Shown here: one piece after another, positions 36,200 through 46,039 of the stretch | Position numbering within the stretch: the stretch's first letter is position 1 | Layout: every line of letters starts with the position of its first letter | NCBI GenBank assembly: GCA_017985015.1 | Contig: JAGNYI010000013.1 | Coordinates: 1 to 64,000 of the forward strand | DNA length: 64,000 nt | Source of the DNA: Giesbergeria sp. | GTDB lineage: Bacteria > Pseudomonadota > Gammaproteobacteria > Burkholderiales > Burkholderiaceae_C | Direction of reading: 5' to 3' | Program-made: the position numbers and the translations under genes | Notes under the pieces: generated by a model | Database searches by the model: none | Seen by the model: only the letters and a program-made list of their open reading frames with translations | What the model was told of the DNA's origin: nothing

Positions 36200-37951
36200 C
36201 TAGAACGACTCCCAGTCATCGCTCGCCCCAGCCGCGCCCTTCACGGGTTTGGGCGCTGACGCCACCGTGGAGGTTTGCCGGGTAAGCGGTTTGGCAGGAA
36301 TCCGCGCCGGAACCTTCGGCTTGGGCGCTGTCACAGCCGCAGCCGCCGTGCGCTTTGGGGTGGTCAACGGCGCACGCGAGACGGGCGAGACGGTGTTGCC
36401 GGCAGCAAGCCGGAACACCGCCACGGACTGCACCAAGTCCTCCGCCTGCCCCTTGAGACTGCTGGCGGCTGCGGCCATCTGCTCGACCAGTGCCGCATTC
36501 TGCTGGGTGGCCTGGTCCATTTGCGTGACCGCCTCGCCAACTTGCGAGACACCTGAGCTTTGCTCGCTGCTGGCGGCGCTGATTTCTGCAACGATGTCGG
36601 TCACCCTGCGGATCGCGGCCACGACCTCGTTCATGGTGGCGCCGGCCTTGTCCACCTGGTCGTTGCCTTGCTCGACACGCTCGACGCTTGCGGAAATCAG
36701 CGCCTTTATTTCCTTGGCCGCATCCGCGCTGCGGCCGGCAAGACTGCGCACCTCGCTGGCCACCACGGCAAAACCCCGGCCCTGCTCGCCCGCACGTGCC
36801 GCCTCGACCGCCGCGTTCAGCGCCAGGATATTGGTCTGGAACGCAATGCCATCAATGACGCCAATGATGTCGGCAATCTTGCGGCTGCTCTCGTTGATGC
36901 CCTTCATGGTTTCGACCACCTGAGCGACCGTCTCACCGCCTTGCTGCGCGACGCCGGATGCGCTCACGGCCAGTTGGTTGGCTTGGCGGGCGTTGTCGGC
37001 GTTCTGACGCACGGTGCTGCTCAACTCCTCCATGGAGGCCGCCGTTTCTTCCAGTGCGCTGGCCTGCTGCTCCGTCCGCGCTGACAAATCGTGGTTGCCC
37101 TGGGCGATTTCAGCGCTCGCCGTTGCGACGCTCTCAGAGCCCTCACGCACCCGTGTCACGATGCGCACCACACTGTCCCGCATGGTTGCTATGCCATGCA
37201 GGACGCTGCGTTCATCTGCGGGAGGGATCTCCACCGCCAGATCGCCTTGAGAGATCTTGTTGGTAATGGAGTTGAGAAGCTCAGGCTCCCCGCCCAATTG
37301 GGTCAGGATGCCACGCGTGAACCACCAGCCAATCAGCCCCAGAGCAACGGCCAGGGCCAGCGCAATAGCACCAGCTTCAAGCACACGGCCCATGAAGGTC
37401 GTCTGCACCGTGTCGACATAGACCCCGGAACCAACAATCCAGCCCCACGGCGTGAAACCTTTCACAAAAGAAACCTTGGGCACCGGATCCGTGCTCCCCG
37501 GCTTGGGCCACAGATAGTTGACAAAGCCAGCGCCGCTTTTCTTTACCGTGTTGACAAATTCCACAAAAAGAAACTTGCCCGTGGGATCCTTGTTGCCACT
37601 GAGGTCCTGGCCCTCCAACTTGGTGCTGATGGGATGCATCACCATGGTTGGATGCATGTCGTTGATCCAAAAATACTCGGTGTCACTGTAGCGCAGCGAG
37701 CGCACCGTTTCCTTGGCACGCTGCTTGGCCTCATCTTCTGTCATGGCTCCCTTGCTCGCCTGCTCATGAAAATGGGCAATCACGCCATAGGCGGTCTCCA
37801 CCGCCTGGCGAACGCTGCTCTCCCGCTCTTGCCTGATCAGACTGCGCTCGGACACCATAAGGACACCCGCGAGCACCAGCATGGCCAGCAAGGCAAACCC
37901 CACGAGCCCCGTGAGACGCCGCGCAACACTGAGTTGTTTGAATGTGGTCAT
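36200..37951 (-). CDS. Methyl-accepting chemotaxis protein with a Cache-type sensor
   Basis: A 583-residue transmembrane chemoreceptor. A first membrane helix (about 10-32) is followed by a periplasmic sCache_2-like domain with YSDTEYFWINDMHPTMVMHP and GWIVGSGVYVDTV, the signature of carboxylate-binding Cache sensors. A second helix, a HAMP region and the cytoplasmic signalling domain follow, with the tip [20 protein letters not shown]. The C-terminal linker ends in DWESF, resembling the NWETF pentapeptide that tethers CheR/CheB. The start is ATG 37951 (MTTFKQLSVARRL). The ligand is unknown; organic acids are likely from the Cache type. Confidence 0.93.
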   Translation of the reverse strand: MTTFKQLSVARRLTGLVGFALLAMLVLAGVLMVSERSLIRQERESSVRQAVETAYGVIAHFHEQASKGAMTEDEAKQRAKETVRSLRYSDTEYFWINDMHPTMVMHPISTKLEGQDLSGNKDPTGKFLFVEFVNTVKKSGAGFVNYLWPKPGSTDPVPKVSFVKGFTPWGWIVGSGVYVDTVQTTFMGRVLEAGAIALALAVALGLIGWWFTRGILTQLGGEPELLNSITNKISQGDLAVEIPPADERSVLHGIATMRDSVVRIVTRVREGSESVATASAEIAQGNHDLSARTEQQASALEETAASMEELSSTVRQNADNARQANQLAVSASGVAQQGGETVAQVVETMKGINESSRKIADIIGVIDGIAFQTNILALNAAVEAARAGEQGRGFAVVASEVRSLAGRSADAAKEIKALISASVERVEQGNDQVDKAGATMNEVVAAIRRVTDIVAEISAASSEQSSGVSQVGEAVTQMDQATQQNAALVEQMAAAASSLKGQAEDLVQSVAVFRLAAGNTVSPVSRAPLTTPKRTAAAAVTAPKPKVPARIPAKPLTRQTSTVASAPKPVKGAAGASDDWESF

Positions 37952-38085
37952 GGCACGCCCTCGATGGTTCAACTTCAATGGACGCTGTGATCCTACATCC
38001 CAGCGGCAACGCGTGCCGGCTTTCGGCTTGAGACCCGGTCACGCAATTGGTTTGCGAACAACAAAAAGCAAGATTTCGCCCGAAA

Positions 38086-38141
38086 TTGCTATAACAATTA
38101 TAGCTACATACTGTTTATCAATAAGCGATAGATCGGTATTT
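38086..38141 (+). repeat. Dispersed repeat between the two chemoreceptor genes
   Basis: TTGCTATAACAATTATAGCT, then GTTTATCAATAAGCGATAGA: a diverged copy retaining ATAGCT and AATAAGCG but with AT-rich arms. It lies in the 208 bases between the two receptor genes; the rest of that gap should hold the promoter of the downstream receptor and shows no further motif. Confidence 0.6.
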
Positions 38142-38159
38142 CACAATAAATCCTGCGGG

Positions 38160-39929
38160 TCAAAAGCTTTCCCACTCACCGCTCGGTGTTGCTGCAATGC
38201 GCGGGGCAGGCCGCACGGCCGGGACCGGCGCAGCCCTGGCTTTCTTGGAAGGAGGCAACAGCGGCTCTGCAGATCGCGCGGGCACCTTGGGCTGCGCTGC
38301 TTGGCGGGCCGGTGCGGCAACCGGCACCGTTCTGCCATGACTTGTGGGCGCGAGCGCAAACACCGCCACAGCTTGCACCAGCTCTCCCGCCTGTGCCTTC
38401 AGGCTGCTGGCAGCGGCGGCCATTTGCTCGACCAGCGCAGCGTTTTGCTGCGTCGCCTGGTCCATCTGCGTAATCGCTTCGCCCACCTGGGAGACGCCCG
38501 AACTCTGCTCGTTGCTGGCGGCGGTGATCTCGCCGACGATGTCGCTCACGCGCCGAATGGCGCCCACCACGTCGGTCATGGCGGCGCCGGCCTTGTCGGC
38601 CCATTGCCTGCCTTGTTCGACCTGCTGACTGCTCGCGCTGATCAGGGCCTTGATTTCCTTGGCGGCGTCGGCGCTGCGCCCCGCCAGGCTGCGCACTTCG
38701 CTCGCCACCACGGCAAAGCCGCGGCCTTGCTCCCCGGCACGGGCGGCTTCCACTGCGGCGTTCAGCGCCAGGATATTGGTCTGGAAAGCGATGCCGTCAA
38801 TGACGCCAATGATGTCGCCGATCTTGGCGCTGCTGCTGTTGATGCCTTGCATGGCCTGCACCACCTGGGCCACAACTTCTCCACCCTGAACAGCCGTTTG
38901 TGACGCACTCTGAGCCATCTGGTTGGCTTGCCGCGCGTTGTCGGCGTTCTGCCGCACGGTCGAGCCAAGCTCCTCCATGGAAGCCGAAGTCTCTTCCAGG
39001 GCGCTGGCCTGCTGCTCCGTTCTGCCGGACAGATCGTGGTTGCCGGATGCGATCTGGGCGCTTGCCGCAGCCACCCCTTCGGACCCGCTGCGCACATTGG
39101 CTACCACCCCAGCAAGATTGGCGCGCATTTCGGTCAGCGCAGCGAGCAGCTGCCCCATTTCGTCCTTGCCACCCACGGGGATGGGTTCGGCCAGATTCCC
39201 GGCCGCCATGGCGCGCGCCGCAGCCACCGCCTGCGCTGCGGGGCGCGAGACACTGCGAGCGATGAGCACGGCGAACACCACCGCCAATACGACGCACAGG
39301 CCGAGCGCCACAGCGACGGCCACGCGCGCATTTTCGAACACCAATCCAGCCCGCTGGTGCGCGGCATCCGCCGCAGCTGCGGCGACATCCGACAGTTGGC
39401 CCAGCGTTTCATCGGCTGCCGCAAAGGCCTTGGCCGAATCGCCGGCGTATTTGTCGGCCAGCGCCCGCGACGTCATCTCGACCATCTCGGCGGTGGTGAA
39501 ATCAATGCCCTTGGCGATGTCGAGCAGATCGCCTTGCACTTGCCGGTAGGCCGTCTTTTGCTCAGCATATTGGCCAAAAGCAGCGATTTCCTGAGGGCCC
39601 GCCATCAGCGCCTGAAGCCGCTGGTCGAGCTTGTCCATGTCGCTGGCTCGGGCGACGATCTGCTGCACCAAAGCGGTTACTTCTTCGGCGTTGCGCGCCG
39701 TGATCAAACCAGCTTCGGCACGCCGCATGCGGTTGATGAGCACGCGCAATTGACCTGCCTGGTCCACGCTGGGCATCAGGTGATCGGCAAGCTCCTGCGT
39801 CTGGGCCTGCATGCGCGCGAGTTGCACCAGGGACAACGCGCCAAGCGCCAGAGTCAGCACTACGACAACGAAAAAACCCGCTGCGAGCTTGGTGCCGATA
39901 CGCAGATTGGAAAAACGAAAGAGTGTCAT
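38160..39929 (-). CDS. Methyl-accepting chemotaxis protein with a four-helix-bundle sensor
   Basis: A 589-residue chemoreceptor. The N-terminal helix (about 13-35, [20 protein letters not shown]), a helical periplasmic domain of about 150 residues resembling 4HB_MCP, and a second helix ([20 protein letters not shown]) precede HAMP and the signalling domain, whose tip equals that of the upstream receptor. It too ends in a CheR/CheB-type pentapeptide (EWESF). The start is ATG 39929 ([15 protein letters not shown]). The ligand cannot be inferred. ppa is upstream on the same strand but is separated by a terminator. Confidence 0.93.
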   Translation of the reverse strand: MTLFRFSNLRIGTKLAAGFFVVVVLTLALGALSLVQLARMQAQTQELADHLMPSVDQAGQLRVLINRMRRAEAGLITARNAEEVTALVQQIVARASDMDKLDQRLQALMAGPQEIAAFGQYAEQKTAYRQVQGDLLDIAKGIDFTTAEMVEMTSRALADKYAGDSAKAFAAADETLGQLSDVAAAAADAAHQRAGLVFENARVAVAVALGLCVVLAVVFAVLIARSVSRPAAQAVAAARAMAAGNLAEPIPVGGKDEMGQLLAALTEMRANLAGVVANVRSGSEGVAAASAQIASGNHDLSGRTEQQASALEETSASMEELGSTVRQNADNARQANQMAQSASQTAVQGGEVVAQVVQAMQGINSSSAKIGDIIGVIDGIAFQTNILALNAAVEAARAGEQGRGFAVVASEVRSLAGRSADAAKEIKALISASSQQVEQGRQWADKAGAAMTDVVGAIRRVSDIVGEITAASNEQSSGVSQVGEAITQMDQATQQNAALVEQMAAAASSLKAQAGELVQAVAVFALAPTSHGRTVPVAAPARQAAQPKVPARSAEPLLPPSKKARAAPVPAVRPAPRIAATPSGEWESF

Positions 39930-40046
39930 GGAAGCAAAGCCCGGCCCGCTTGAATGCGCTGGTCTCGTAAGCAAGCAGGGTCCCGAGAAGTAACAATTTG
40001 TCCAGTCTAGCCCCGCCCTGCCCCATCGTGCACCGGGTAATCCATC

Positions 40047-40081
40047 AAAAAGCACGCACACCATGCGGTGGGCGTGCTTTT
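40047..40081 (-). terminator. Terminator downstream of ppa
   Basis: AAAAGCACGCACACC (40048-40062) pairs with the complementary arm at 40067-40081 with one mismatch. On the minus strand the stem is followed by a short T run. It separates ppa from the chemoreceptor gene. Confidence 0.75.
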
Positions 40082-40121
40082 GCAGGCAAGCCGTCAGCTG
40101 CCTGACAAGATTCGGACGATC

Positions 40122-40658
40122 TCAGCCGTGTGCCTTGGCGTAGTGGGCCAGGCCTTCGACAATTTCCTTGTGTGCCGATTCAATGCCTTCCCAGCCCAGA
40201 ACTTTCACCCATTTGCCGTCTTCCAGATCCTTGTAATGCTCGAAGAAGTGGCTCAGTGCCTTGAGGCGCGCGGGGTTTACATCCTCAATATTTTTCCAGG
40301 CAGCGTACATGCCCAGCACCTTGTTCGTGGGCACGGCCAGCACTTTGCCGTCGATGCCTGCTTCGTCTTCCATCTTCAAAATGCCCAGCGCGCGGCAGGG
40401 CACGACCACGCCGGGGTGCAGCGGGTAAGGCGTGATGACCAGCACATCCACCGGATCGCCGTCGCCGCTGAGCGTCTGCGGCACATAGCCGTAGTTCGAC
40501 GGGTAGTACATGGCGGTGGTCATGAACCGGTCCACAAAGATGGCGCCCGACTCCTTGTCCACCTCGTATTTGATCGGGTCGGAATCCATAGGAATTTCGA
40601 TCACGACGTTGAAAGATTCGGGGAGGTTCTTGCCGGGAGTGACGCTGTTGAGGGACAT
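40122..40658 (-). CDS. ppa: Soluble inorganic pyrophosphatase (family I)
   Basis: Hydrolyses pyrophosphate released by biosynthesis. The 178 residues are the family I hexameric type with the signature [15 protein letters not shown] (metal-binding aspartates), [20 protein letters not shown] and [12 protein letters not shown]. It is divergent from the membrane pyrophosphatase gene hppA, so the organism has both a dissipative and an energy-conserving enzyme for the same substrate under one intergenic region (207 bases). Confidence 0.97.
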   Translation of the reverse strand: MSLNSVTPGKNLPESFNVVIEIPMDSDPIKYEVDKESGAIFVDRFMTTAMYYPSNYGYVPQTLSGDGDPVDVLVITPYPLHPGVVVPCRALGILKMEDEAGIDGKVLAVPTNKVLGMYAAWKNIEDVNPARLKALSHFFEHYKDLEDGKWVKVLGWEGIESAHKEIVEGLAHYAKAHG

Positions 40659-40786
40659 GTTGCTTGATTTCCAGGTAGATAACTAGTGACTAACCCTGAT
40701 TTTACCGGCCGAGCCCTTGCACCCGGCTTGCAGACGCAGTTTTCGGGGTAAATTGTCGGGGTTGGCCAATCGACTCCGGGACGGGA

Positions 40787-40841
40787 GCACGAGGAAGCAA
40801 CGCAGCGGAGACCCTCCCATGCGTTGTGTCTCCTACCGTGC
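40787..40841 (+). other. Strong structured element in the hppA 5' leader
   Basis: Nested complementary arms: GCACG (40787-40791) with CGTGC (40837-40841), AGGA with TCCT, CAACGCA (40798-40804) with TGCGTTG (40820-40826), and GGAG (40807-40810) with CTCC (40814-40817). Together they predict one long imperfect hairpin ending 24 bases before the hppA ATG. No T tract follows, so it is not a terminator. It matches no riboswitch class that I recognise. Confidence 0.55.
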
Positions 40842-40865
40842 GAAACAACACTTGGAGCGATAAGA

Positions 40866-42944
40866 ATGGCTGGAACCACAGCGTCGAATTTTCCCCTCAT
40901 CCTTGCCCTTGTTTGCGGCCTGATTGCCGTGGCCTACGGCTTCTGGGCCCGCAGCTGGATATTGGGCAAAGACCCCGGCAACCCGCGCATGCAGGAGATT
41001 GCCGCGGCCATCCAGGCCGGTGCAGCGGCCTACCTGGCGCGCCAATACAAGACCATTGCCGTCGTCGGCGTGGTGCTGGCCATCCTCATCGGCGTTTTCC
41101 TTGATGGCAAGACCGCCGTGGGCTTTGTCATCGGTGCCGTGCTCTCGGGCGCCTGCGGTTTCATCGGCATGAACGTGTCAGTGCGTGCCAACGTGCGCAC
41201 CGCACAGGCTGCCACGCAAGGCATTGGCCCGGCACTGGACGTCGCGTTCCGCGGCGGCGCCATTACCGGCATGCTGGTGGTGGGCCTGGGGCTGCTGGGC
41301 GTCACCGGGTTCTACTGGTACCTGGTGGGTGGCAATCCGGTGGCGGACAAATCGCTGGCCGGCCTGCTCGACCCGCTGATCGGTTTTGCCTTCGGCTCCT
41401 CGCTGATCTCCATCTTCGCGCGCCTGGGCGGCGGCATCTTCACCAAGGGCGCTGACGTGGGCGCCGACCTGGTGGGCAAGGTCGAGGCCGGTATTCCCGA
41501 GGACGACCCGCGCAACCCCGCCGTGATTGCCGACAACGTGGGCGACAACGTGGGCGACTGCGCCGGCATGGCCGCCGACCTGTTCGAAACCTACGCAGTG
41601 ACACTGATCGCCACCATGGTGCTGGGCGCGCTGATGCTGACGGCCGCTCCGGTCAACGCCGTGATGTACCCGCTGGCGCTGGGCGCCGTGTCCATCGTGG
41701 CCTCCATCATTGGCTGCTTCTTCGTCAAGGCCTCGCCCGGCATGAAGAACGTGATGCCCGCGCTGTACAAGGGGCTGGCGATTGCCGGCGTGCTCTCGCT
41801 CATCGCCTTCTACTTCGTCACCACCTGGATCATTCCCGACAACGCCCTGGGCGGCACGGGCGCACAGATGAAGCTGTTTGGCGCCTGCGCCACCGGCCTG
41901 GTGCTCACCGCAGCGCTGGTCTGGATCACCGAGTACTACACCGGCACGCAGTACAAGCCGGTGCAGCACATTGCGCAGGCCTCCACCACCGGCCATGGCA
42001 CCAACATCATTGCCGGCCTGGGCGTGTCCATGCGCTCCACCGCGTGGCCGGTGATCTTTGTCTGCGCCGCCATCCTGGTGTCGTACTCGCTCGCTGGGTT
42101 GTTCGGCATCGCCGTGGCGGCCACCTCCATGCTCAGCATGGCGGGCATCGTGGTGGCGCTGGACGCCTACGGACCGATCACCGACAACGCTGGCGGCATT
42201 GCCGAAATGGCCGAAATGCCCAGCAGCGTGCGTGACATTACCGACCCGCTGGACGCCGTGGGCAACACCACCAAGGCCGTGACCAAGGGCTACGCCATTG
42301 GTTCGGCTGGCCTTGCTGCGCTGGTGCTGTTTGCCGACTACACCCACAAGCTGGAGAGCTACGGCCAGGCGATCGACTTCAACTTGAGCGACCCCATGGT
42401 CATCGTCGGCCTGTTCATCGGCGGCCTGATTCCCTACCTGTTCGGTGCCATGGCCATGGAAGCCGTGGGCCGCGCAGCCGGCGCCGTGGTGGTGGAAGTG
42501 CGCCGCCAGTTCCGCGATATCAAGGGCATCATGGAAGGCACGGCCAAGCCCGAATACGGCAAGGCCGTCGACATGCTGACCAGCGCTGCCATCAAGGAAA
42601 TGATCGTCCCCAGCCTGCTGCCCGTGGTGGTACCGATTCTGGTCGGCCTGCTGCTCGGCCCGAAAGCGCTCGGCGGCTTGCTGATGGGCACGATCGTGAC
42701 CGGCCTGTTCGTCGCCATTTCCATGTGCACCGGCGGCGGTGCCTGGGACAACGCCAAGAAGTACATCGAAGACGGCCACCACGGCGGCAAGGGCTCTGAG
42801 GCACACAAGGCCGCCGTGACCGGCGACACCGTGGGCGATCCGTACAAAGACACCGCTGGCCCGGCTGTGAACCCGCTGATCAAGATCATCAACATCGTGG
42901 CGCTGCTCATCGTGCCGCTGGTGGTGAAGTTCCACGCCGGCTGA
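40866..42944 (+). CDS. hppA: Membrane-bound proton-translocating pyrophosphatase
   Basis: Couples pyrophosphate hydrolysis to proton export across the inner membrane. The 692 residues form about 16 membrane helices with the family's substrate loops: [40 protein letters not shown] and [20 protein letters not shown]. The determinant GNTTKA has lysine at residue 470, which by family knowledge marks the potassium-independent class, all known members of which pump protons. GGAG at 40854-40857 supports the ATG at 40866. Divergent from ppa; a structured leader precedes it. Confidence 0.97.
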   Translation: MAGTTASNFPLILALVCGLIAVAYGFWARSWILGKDPGNPRMQEIAAAIQAGAAAYLARQYKTIAVVGVVLAILIGVFLDGKTAVGFVIGAVLSGACGFIGMNVSVRANVRTAQAATQGIGPALDVAFRGGAITGMLVVGLGLLGVTGFYWYLVGGNPVADKSLAGLLDPLIGFAFGSSLISIFARLGGGIFTKGADVGADLVGKVEAGIPEDDPRNPAVIADNVGDNVGDCAGMAADLFETYAVTLIATMVLGALMLTAAPVNAVMYPLALGAVSIVASIIGCFFVKASPGMKNVMPALYKGLAIAGVLSLIAFYFVTTWIIPDNALGGTGAQMKLFGACATGLVLTAALVWITEYYTGTQYKPVQHIAQASTTGHGTNIIAGLGVSMRSTAWPVIFVCAAILVSYSLAGLFGIAVAATSMLSMAGIVVALDAYGPITDNAGGIAEMAEMPSSVRDITDPLDAVGNTTKAVTKGYAIGSAGLAALVLFADYTHKLESYGQAIDFNLSDPMVIVGLFIGGLIPYLFGAMAMEAVGRAAGAVVVEVRRQFRDIKGIMEGTAKPEYGKAVDMLTSAAIKEMIVPSLLPVVVPILVGLLLGPKALGGLLMGTIVTGLFVAISMCTGGGAWDNAKKYIEDGHHGGKGSEAHKAAVTGDTVGDPYKDTAGPAVNPLIKIINIVALLIVPLVVKFHAG

Positions 42945-43037
42945 AGCGGCGCCGTCGCTGATGGCGACTTATGACGAAAGGGGCTTTGTGCCCCTTTCTC
43001 AATGCACAAAAGGAAAGACGGATGGAGAGATCGACCG

Positions 43038-45344
43038 ATGAATCACCTCGCCCGCTATCCCGCCGGCCCCGATATCGAGGTTTACACCCAGATCGTTCGC
43101 ACTACGCTGGCCACTTCCGGCCATTTCCTCGAGCGCGTCATCGAATCCACCCGCAGAGCCTTGCAACAGCGCGAAGACCAGGCGCGCACCCCCCGCGAGA
43201 GCCACAGCGTAATGCACGCGCGCCAGCACCTCGAACGCGTCAACTTTGTCATGTGCGAGCGATTTCCCAACGCTCTGGAGCAAGCGATTGCCAAAGGTGC
43301 CGATCGGGAGCAAGCCGCAACACGCTCTCTTTTCTCGGTGCAGTTTGACGACCTGGAGTTGATGGACGAATCGCAACTCAGCGAGAGTGTCGAACGTGCG
43401 CGGGCCGGACAGCTGCTTGCCGAAGCCGTGACAGAGCCTTTGGCGGAGCTCAATGCGCTCATGAGCGCTGCGCAAGGGCAATCGAGCGTCGACCCTGGGC
43501 ACAATCCCCTGCAACCTGTGCTATTTCTGCAGGCCATGCAAGCCGTGGTCGGGCAGATGCAGCCGTCCGACGAAGTGCGGCGGGACTGGATGGGGCACAT
43601 GGCCGAGGCAATGGGCTCCCAGCTTCGGGCCCTGTATCTTCAACTCATCGGGCAGATGCAGGATAGCGGCATCAAGCCCGCCGGTTATGCGGTGCGCCAG
43701 CAAGGCGGTCACTATGTTTACGTCAAGCCTGATGGCCCAGAAGGCCACGCTCCCGGGTTTGGTCCCGAAGCCGCGCCGTGGCGTGCGGGCGGTGTGCAAG
43801 CTTCGCCCGCGGCAGCAGCCGGAACCCGCCACACCCTGCTCACGCTGCACCAGTTGCGCCGTCTGCTCACGGGCGAGCTGACCGAGGGCCCGGCGCCCGA
43901 AATGCCATTTTCTGAACAGTTTTCGTGCGAATTCGAAAGCGCACCATCCCACGCTGCCGCGCCCGCGCCGGAGTTCGACATCACCGTCCCTGCCGCCTTT
44001 GAGGCACTCCAGGAGATGAACCAGGTAGATCACATGATGAAGCGGCTGGGCAGTCGGGGCCCGGTGGGTGCGCCGGCTTCGGCGGCGATAGCCCCCCAGA
44101 GCCCCAGAGCGGCGCTCGGACAAGCCTTGAGCATGGAAGTCGTGGCACTCATGCTGGACAACATCGCGCACGACGATCGCCTGCTCTGGCCGGTGCAGCA
44201 ACTCGTGAAAAAGCTGGAGCCCGCCCTATTGAAACTGGCAGTAGCCGACCCGCGATTTTTCAGTGAAAAAGACCATCCCGCTCGCCGCCTGCTGCAGGAG
44301 ATGACGGACCGCAGCCTGGCCTTTGACAGTCTCGAAGCCCAAGGTTTTGAGAGCTTCATGCAGCCACTGATCGACGTGGTAGGCCCATTGACCCACTCAC
44401 CCATTGAAGACCAGGAGCCTTTTGCGCACGCCCTGTGGCAATTGATGGACGCTTGGGCCACGCGTGAGAAAAAGCGCGAAAACGAGCGTCTGCGGGCCAT
44501 CGAAGCCCTGCGCCATGCCGAGCAGCGCAACCTGCTGGCCGCCAGGATGTCGCATGAGATGCGGCTACTGCCGCAGATCGACGCGATCCCGGCCGAAATT
44601 GCGCGTTTCCTGTTGGGCCCCTGGACCCAGGTGATGGCCCAGGCGCGGCTGAGCGATCACAGTGGCAGCAACGACCCGGGCCGCTACCGGGAGGCGGTCG
44701 ACGCGCTGATCTGGAGTGCGCAACCCCAGCTCACCCGCATCAACGTGGGCCGCCTCGCCCGCCTCGTTCCCAAGCTGCTCTCCAGACTGAACGCAGGCCT
44801 GGCTGCCATCGACTATCCACCCACCGAGACCCACAAGTTCTTCGAACTGCTGATGCAGCTGCACCAGCAGGCCTTTGTGCCCGGCCGCACCGCAGACGCC
44901 GCACCCAGCGCGCACCCAGCCTCCACCCCCAGCCATGCGCCCACCCTGGAGACAGAAGAACCCTGGATTGCGCCATCCGAAGCCGCGGAATCGGGCTTCA
45001 TGGCGGAGCTCGCAGACATCCCGCCACCAAGCCCTGACGGCGACGCGCCCCACCCCCCGGCTTCCACCACTGCGCCCACGCCGGAGATGGGCGTTGGAAC
45101 CTGGGTCAACCTTCAAATTGAAGGCAAATGGGAGCGCACGCAGCTGTCCTGGATTGGATCCCATGGCAACTTCTTCCTGTTTACCAACGCCTATGGTCAC
45201 ACGCAGTCAATGACCCGGCGACTGCTCGATAAGCTGGTTGCTCGGGGCACGCTGCAGGTCATTTCCGAGCAAACCGTGGTGGCTGGCGCACTGGACGCCG
45301 TGGCACAGACGGCCCTGCGCAACAGCCTGGACACGAGCCATTGA
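43038..45344 (+). CDS. DUF1631 family protein
   Basis: A 768-residue, mostly helical cytoplasmic protein of the DUF1631 family, common in beta- and gammaproteobacteria and of unknown function. Recognisable parts are the N-terminal helical segments (TRRALQQREDQART, MEVVALMLDNIAHDDRLLWP, VQQLVKKLEPALLKLAVADP), a Pro/Ala-rich stretch (about 625-690), and a C-terminal domain of about 80 residues (GTWVNLQIEGKWERTQLSWI, then GSHGNFFLFTN) that resembles a PilZ-like beta-barrel. If that domain binds cyclic di-GMP this is a signalling protein; I do not see a clear RxxxR motif. The start is ATG 43038 with GGAGAG at 43024-43029. Confidence 0.85.
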   Translation: MNHLARYPAGPDIEVYTQIVRTTLATSGHFLERVIESTRRALQQREDQARTPRESHSVMHARQHLERVNFVMCERFPNALEQAIAKGADREQAATRSLFSVQFDDLELMDESQLSESVERARAGQLLAEAVTEPLAELNALMSAAQGQSSVDPGHNPLQPVLFLQAMQAVVGQMQPSDEVRRDWMGHMAEAMGSQLRALYLQLIGQMQDSGIKPAGYAVRQQGGHYVYVKPDGPEGHAPGFGPEAAPWRAGGVQASPAAAAGTRHTLLTLHQLRRLLTGELTEGPAPEMPFSEQFSCEFESAPSHAAAPAPEFDITVPAAFEALQEMNQVDHMMKRLGSRGPVGAPASAAIAPQSPRAALGQALSMEVVALMLDNIAHDDRLLWPVQQLVKKLEPALLKLAVADPRFFSEKDHPARRLLQEMTDRSLAFDSLEAQGFESFMQPLIDVVGPLTHSPIEDQEPFAHALWQLMDAWATREKKRENERLRAIEALRHAEQRNLLAARMSHEMRLLPQIDAIPAEIARFLLGPWTQVMAQARLSDHSGSNDPGRYREAVDALIWSAQPQLTRINVGRLARLVPKLLSRLNAGLAAIDYPPTETHKFFELLMQLHQQAFVPGRTADAAPSAHPASTPSHAPTLETEEPWIAPSEAAESGFMAELADIPPPSPDGDAPHPPASTTAPTPEMGVGTWVNLQIEGKWERTQLSWIGSHGNFFLFTNAYGHTQSMTRRLLDKLVARGTLQVISEQTVVAGALDAVAQTALRNSLDTSH

Positions 45345-45492
45345 CGCGACATTGCCTGGCTCAAACTGCCGCAAACTCGCCGCCCGCAGCAACGCACTCG
45401 CCGGCGCCACCAGCGTCTGCAAGCCGTCTCCACGCGCCTGCGACAGCGCTGGTATGCACAGGGCGACACACAAGCGCAGCCCAACGCGCTGG

Positions 45493-45933
45493 TCAGCCCG
45501 GCCAGTCCGCACCCGGGCTCAGCCACCCACCCTGGCCCACCAGCAGATCGGCCGCCGCGAGCTGGGAGCGGCGCGGCCTGGCGATCGGGCGTGGCACGCT
45601 TGATTCCTGCTGCCGCCAAGGCCGCAGCCACTGCCAGGTGCGCAGACGTGCCGCCAGCGCCCTGCGCGCGGGCACGGGCGCGGCAAAGCCCTCGCCCGCT
45701 TCCGCCTGCATCGCCCAAGCAGCGGAGCGCTCGCGCTCGATAGACAGCGCCGTGTCGCGCACCATGACCGCCGCCCGCAGACGCAGAACCTCGCACTCCA
45801 GCCGATCAATATCCGCCTGCTGCTGCGCCATCACGCGGCTGCAGCGCTCCTGCACGGCGCCATACACGCGGCAGAGCACCACATGCTCTTGCGCAGCCGT
45901 GGTTGCGGGCGAAACGATGGGTATGGAGCGCAT
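45493..45933 (-). pseudogene. Decayed DUF2325-like gene behind a Fur box
   Basis: The 146-codon frame starts MRSIPIVSPATTAAQEHVVL and has a coiled-coil stretch (QQQADIDRLECEVLRLRAAV), as in Comamonadaceae DUF2325 proteins from memory. Near its end LAAADLLVGQGGWLSPGADW aligns with the usual LAAADLVICQTGCVSHxAYW, but both cysteines and the histidine are replaced. The frame then stops, while another minus-strand frame continues with RVGLRLCVALCIPALSQARG, resembling the family's RTGKxCVFV... ending. The central GGR...HHDGG portion seems missing. I infer internal deletion and a frameshift near 45495. Alternatively it is a divergent small protein. The 148 bases down to the DUF1631 stop hold only the out-of-frame remnant. 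Confidence 0.5.
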
Positions 45934-45971
45934 GGTGCTGGCCTGATGTAGAAACGACAGGCTCGATATTA

Positions 45972-45990
45972 AATGAGAATAATTCTCATT
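45972..45990. promoter_or_regulatory. Fur box
   Basis: AATGAGAAT, A, ATTCTCATT: a perfect 19-base palindrome that fits the 7-1-7 Fur pattern TGAgAAT-n-ATTcTCA. It lies 39 bases upstream of the DUF2325-like start on the minus strand. The other neighbour, hrpA, only ends here, so the decayed gene is the target. Confidence 0.85.
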
Positions 45991-46039
45991 GCAAATAGGC
46001 AAACACTTCAACACCCAACGCACACGCTCGCTCCGAAGA

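Noticed and set aside
38086..38141. NsrR or Fur site between the chemoreceptor genes
   Set aside because: The AT-rich stretch is a diverged dispersed repeat; the palindrome spacing of either regulator is not met.
41178..42935. Minus-strand frame of 585 codons inside hppA
   Set aside because: Shadow of a conserved gene; its composition (His, Gly, Asp, Val) is typical of antisense translation.
45207..45512. Independent minus-strand gene of 101 codons after the DUF2325-like frame
   Set aside because: It overlaps the end of DUF1631 and its first part looks like the frameshifted tail of the DUF2325-like gene, so it is treated as remnant sequence.
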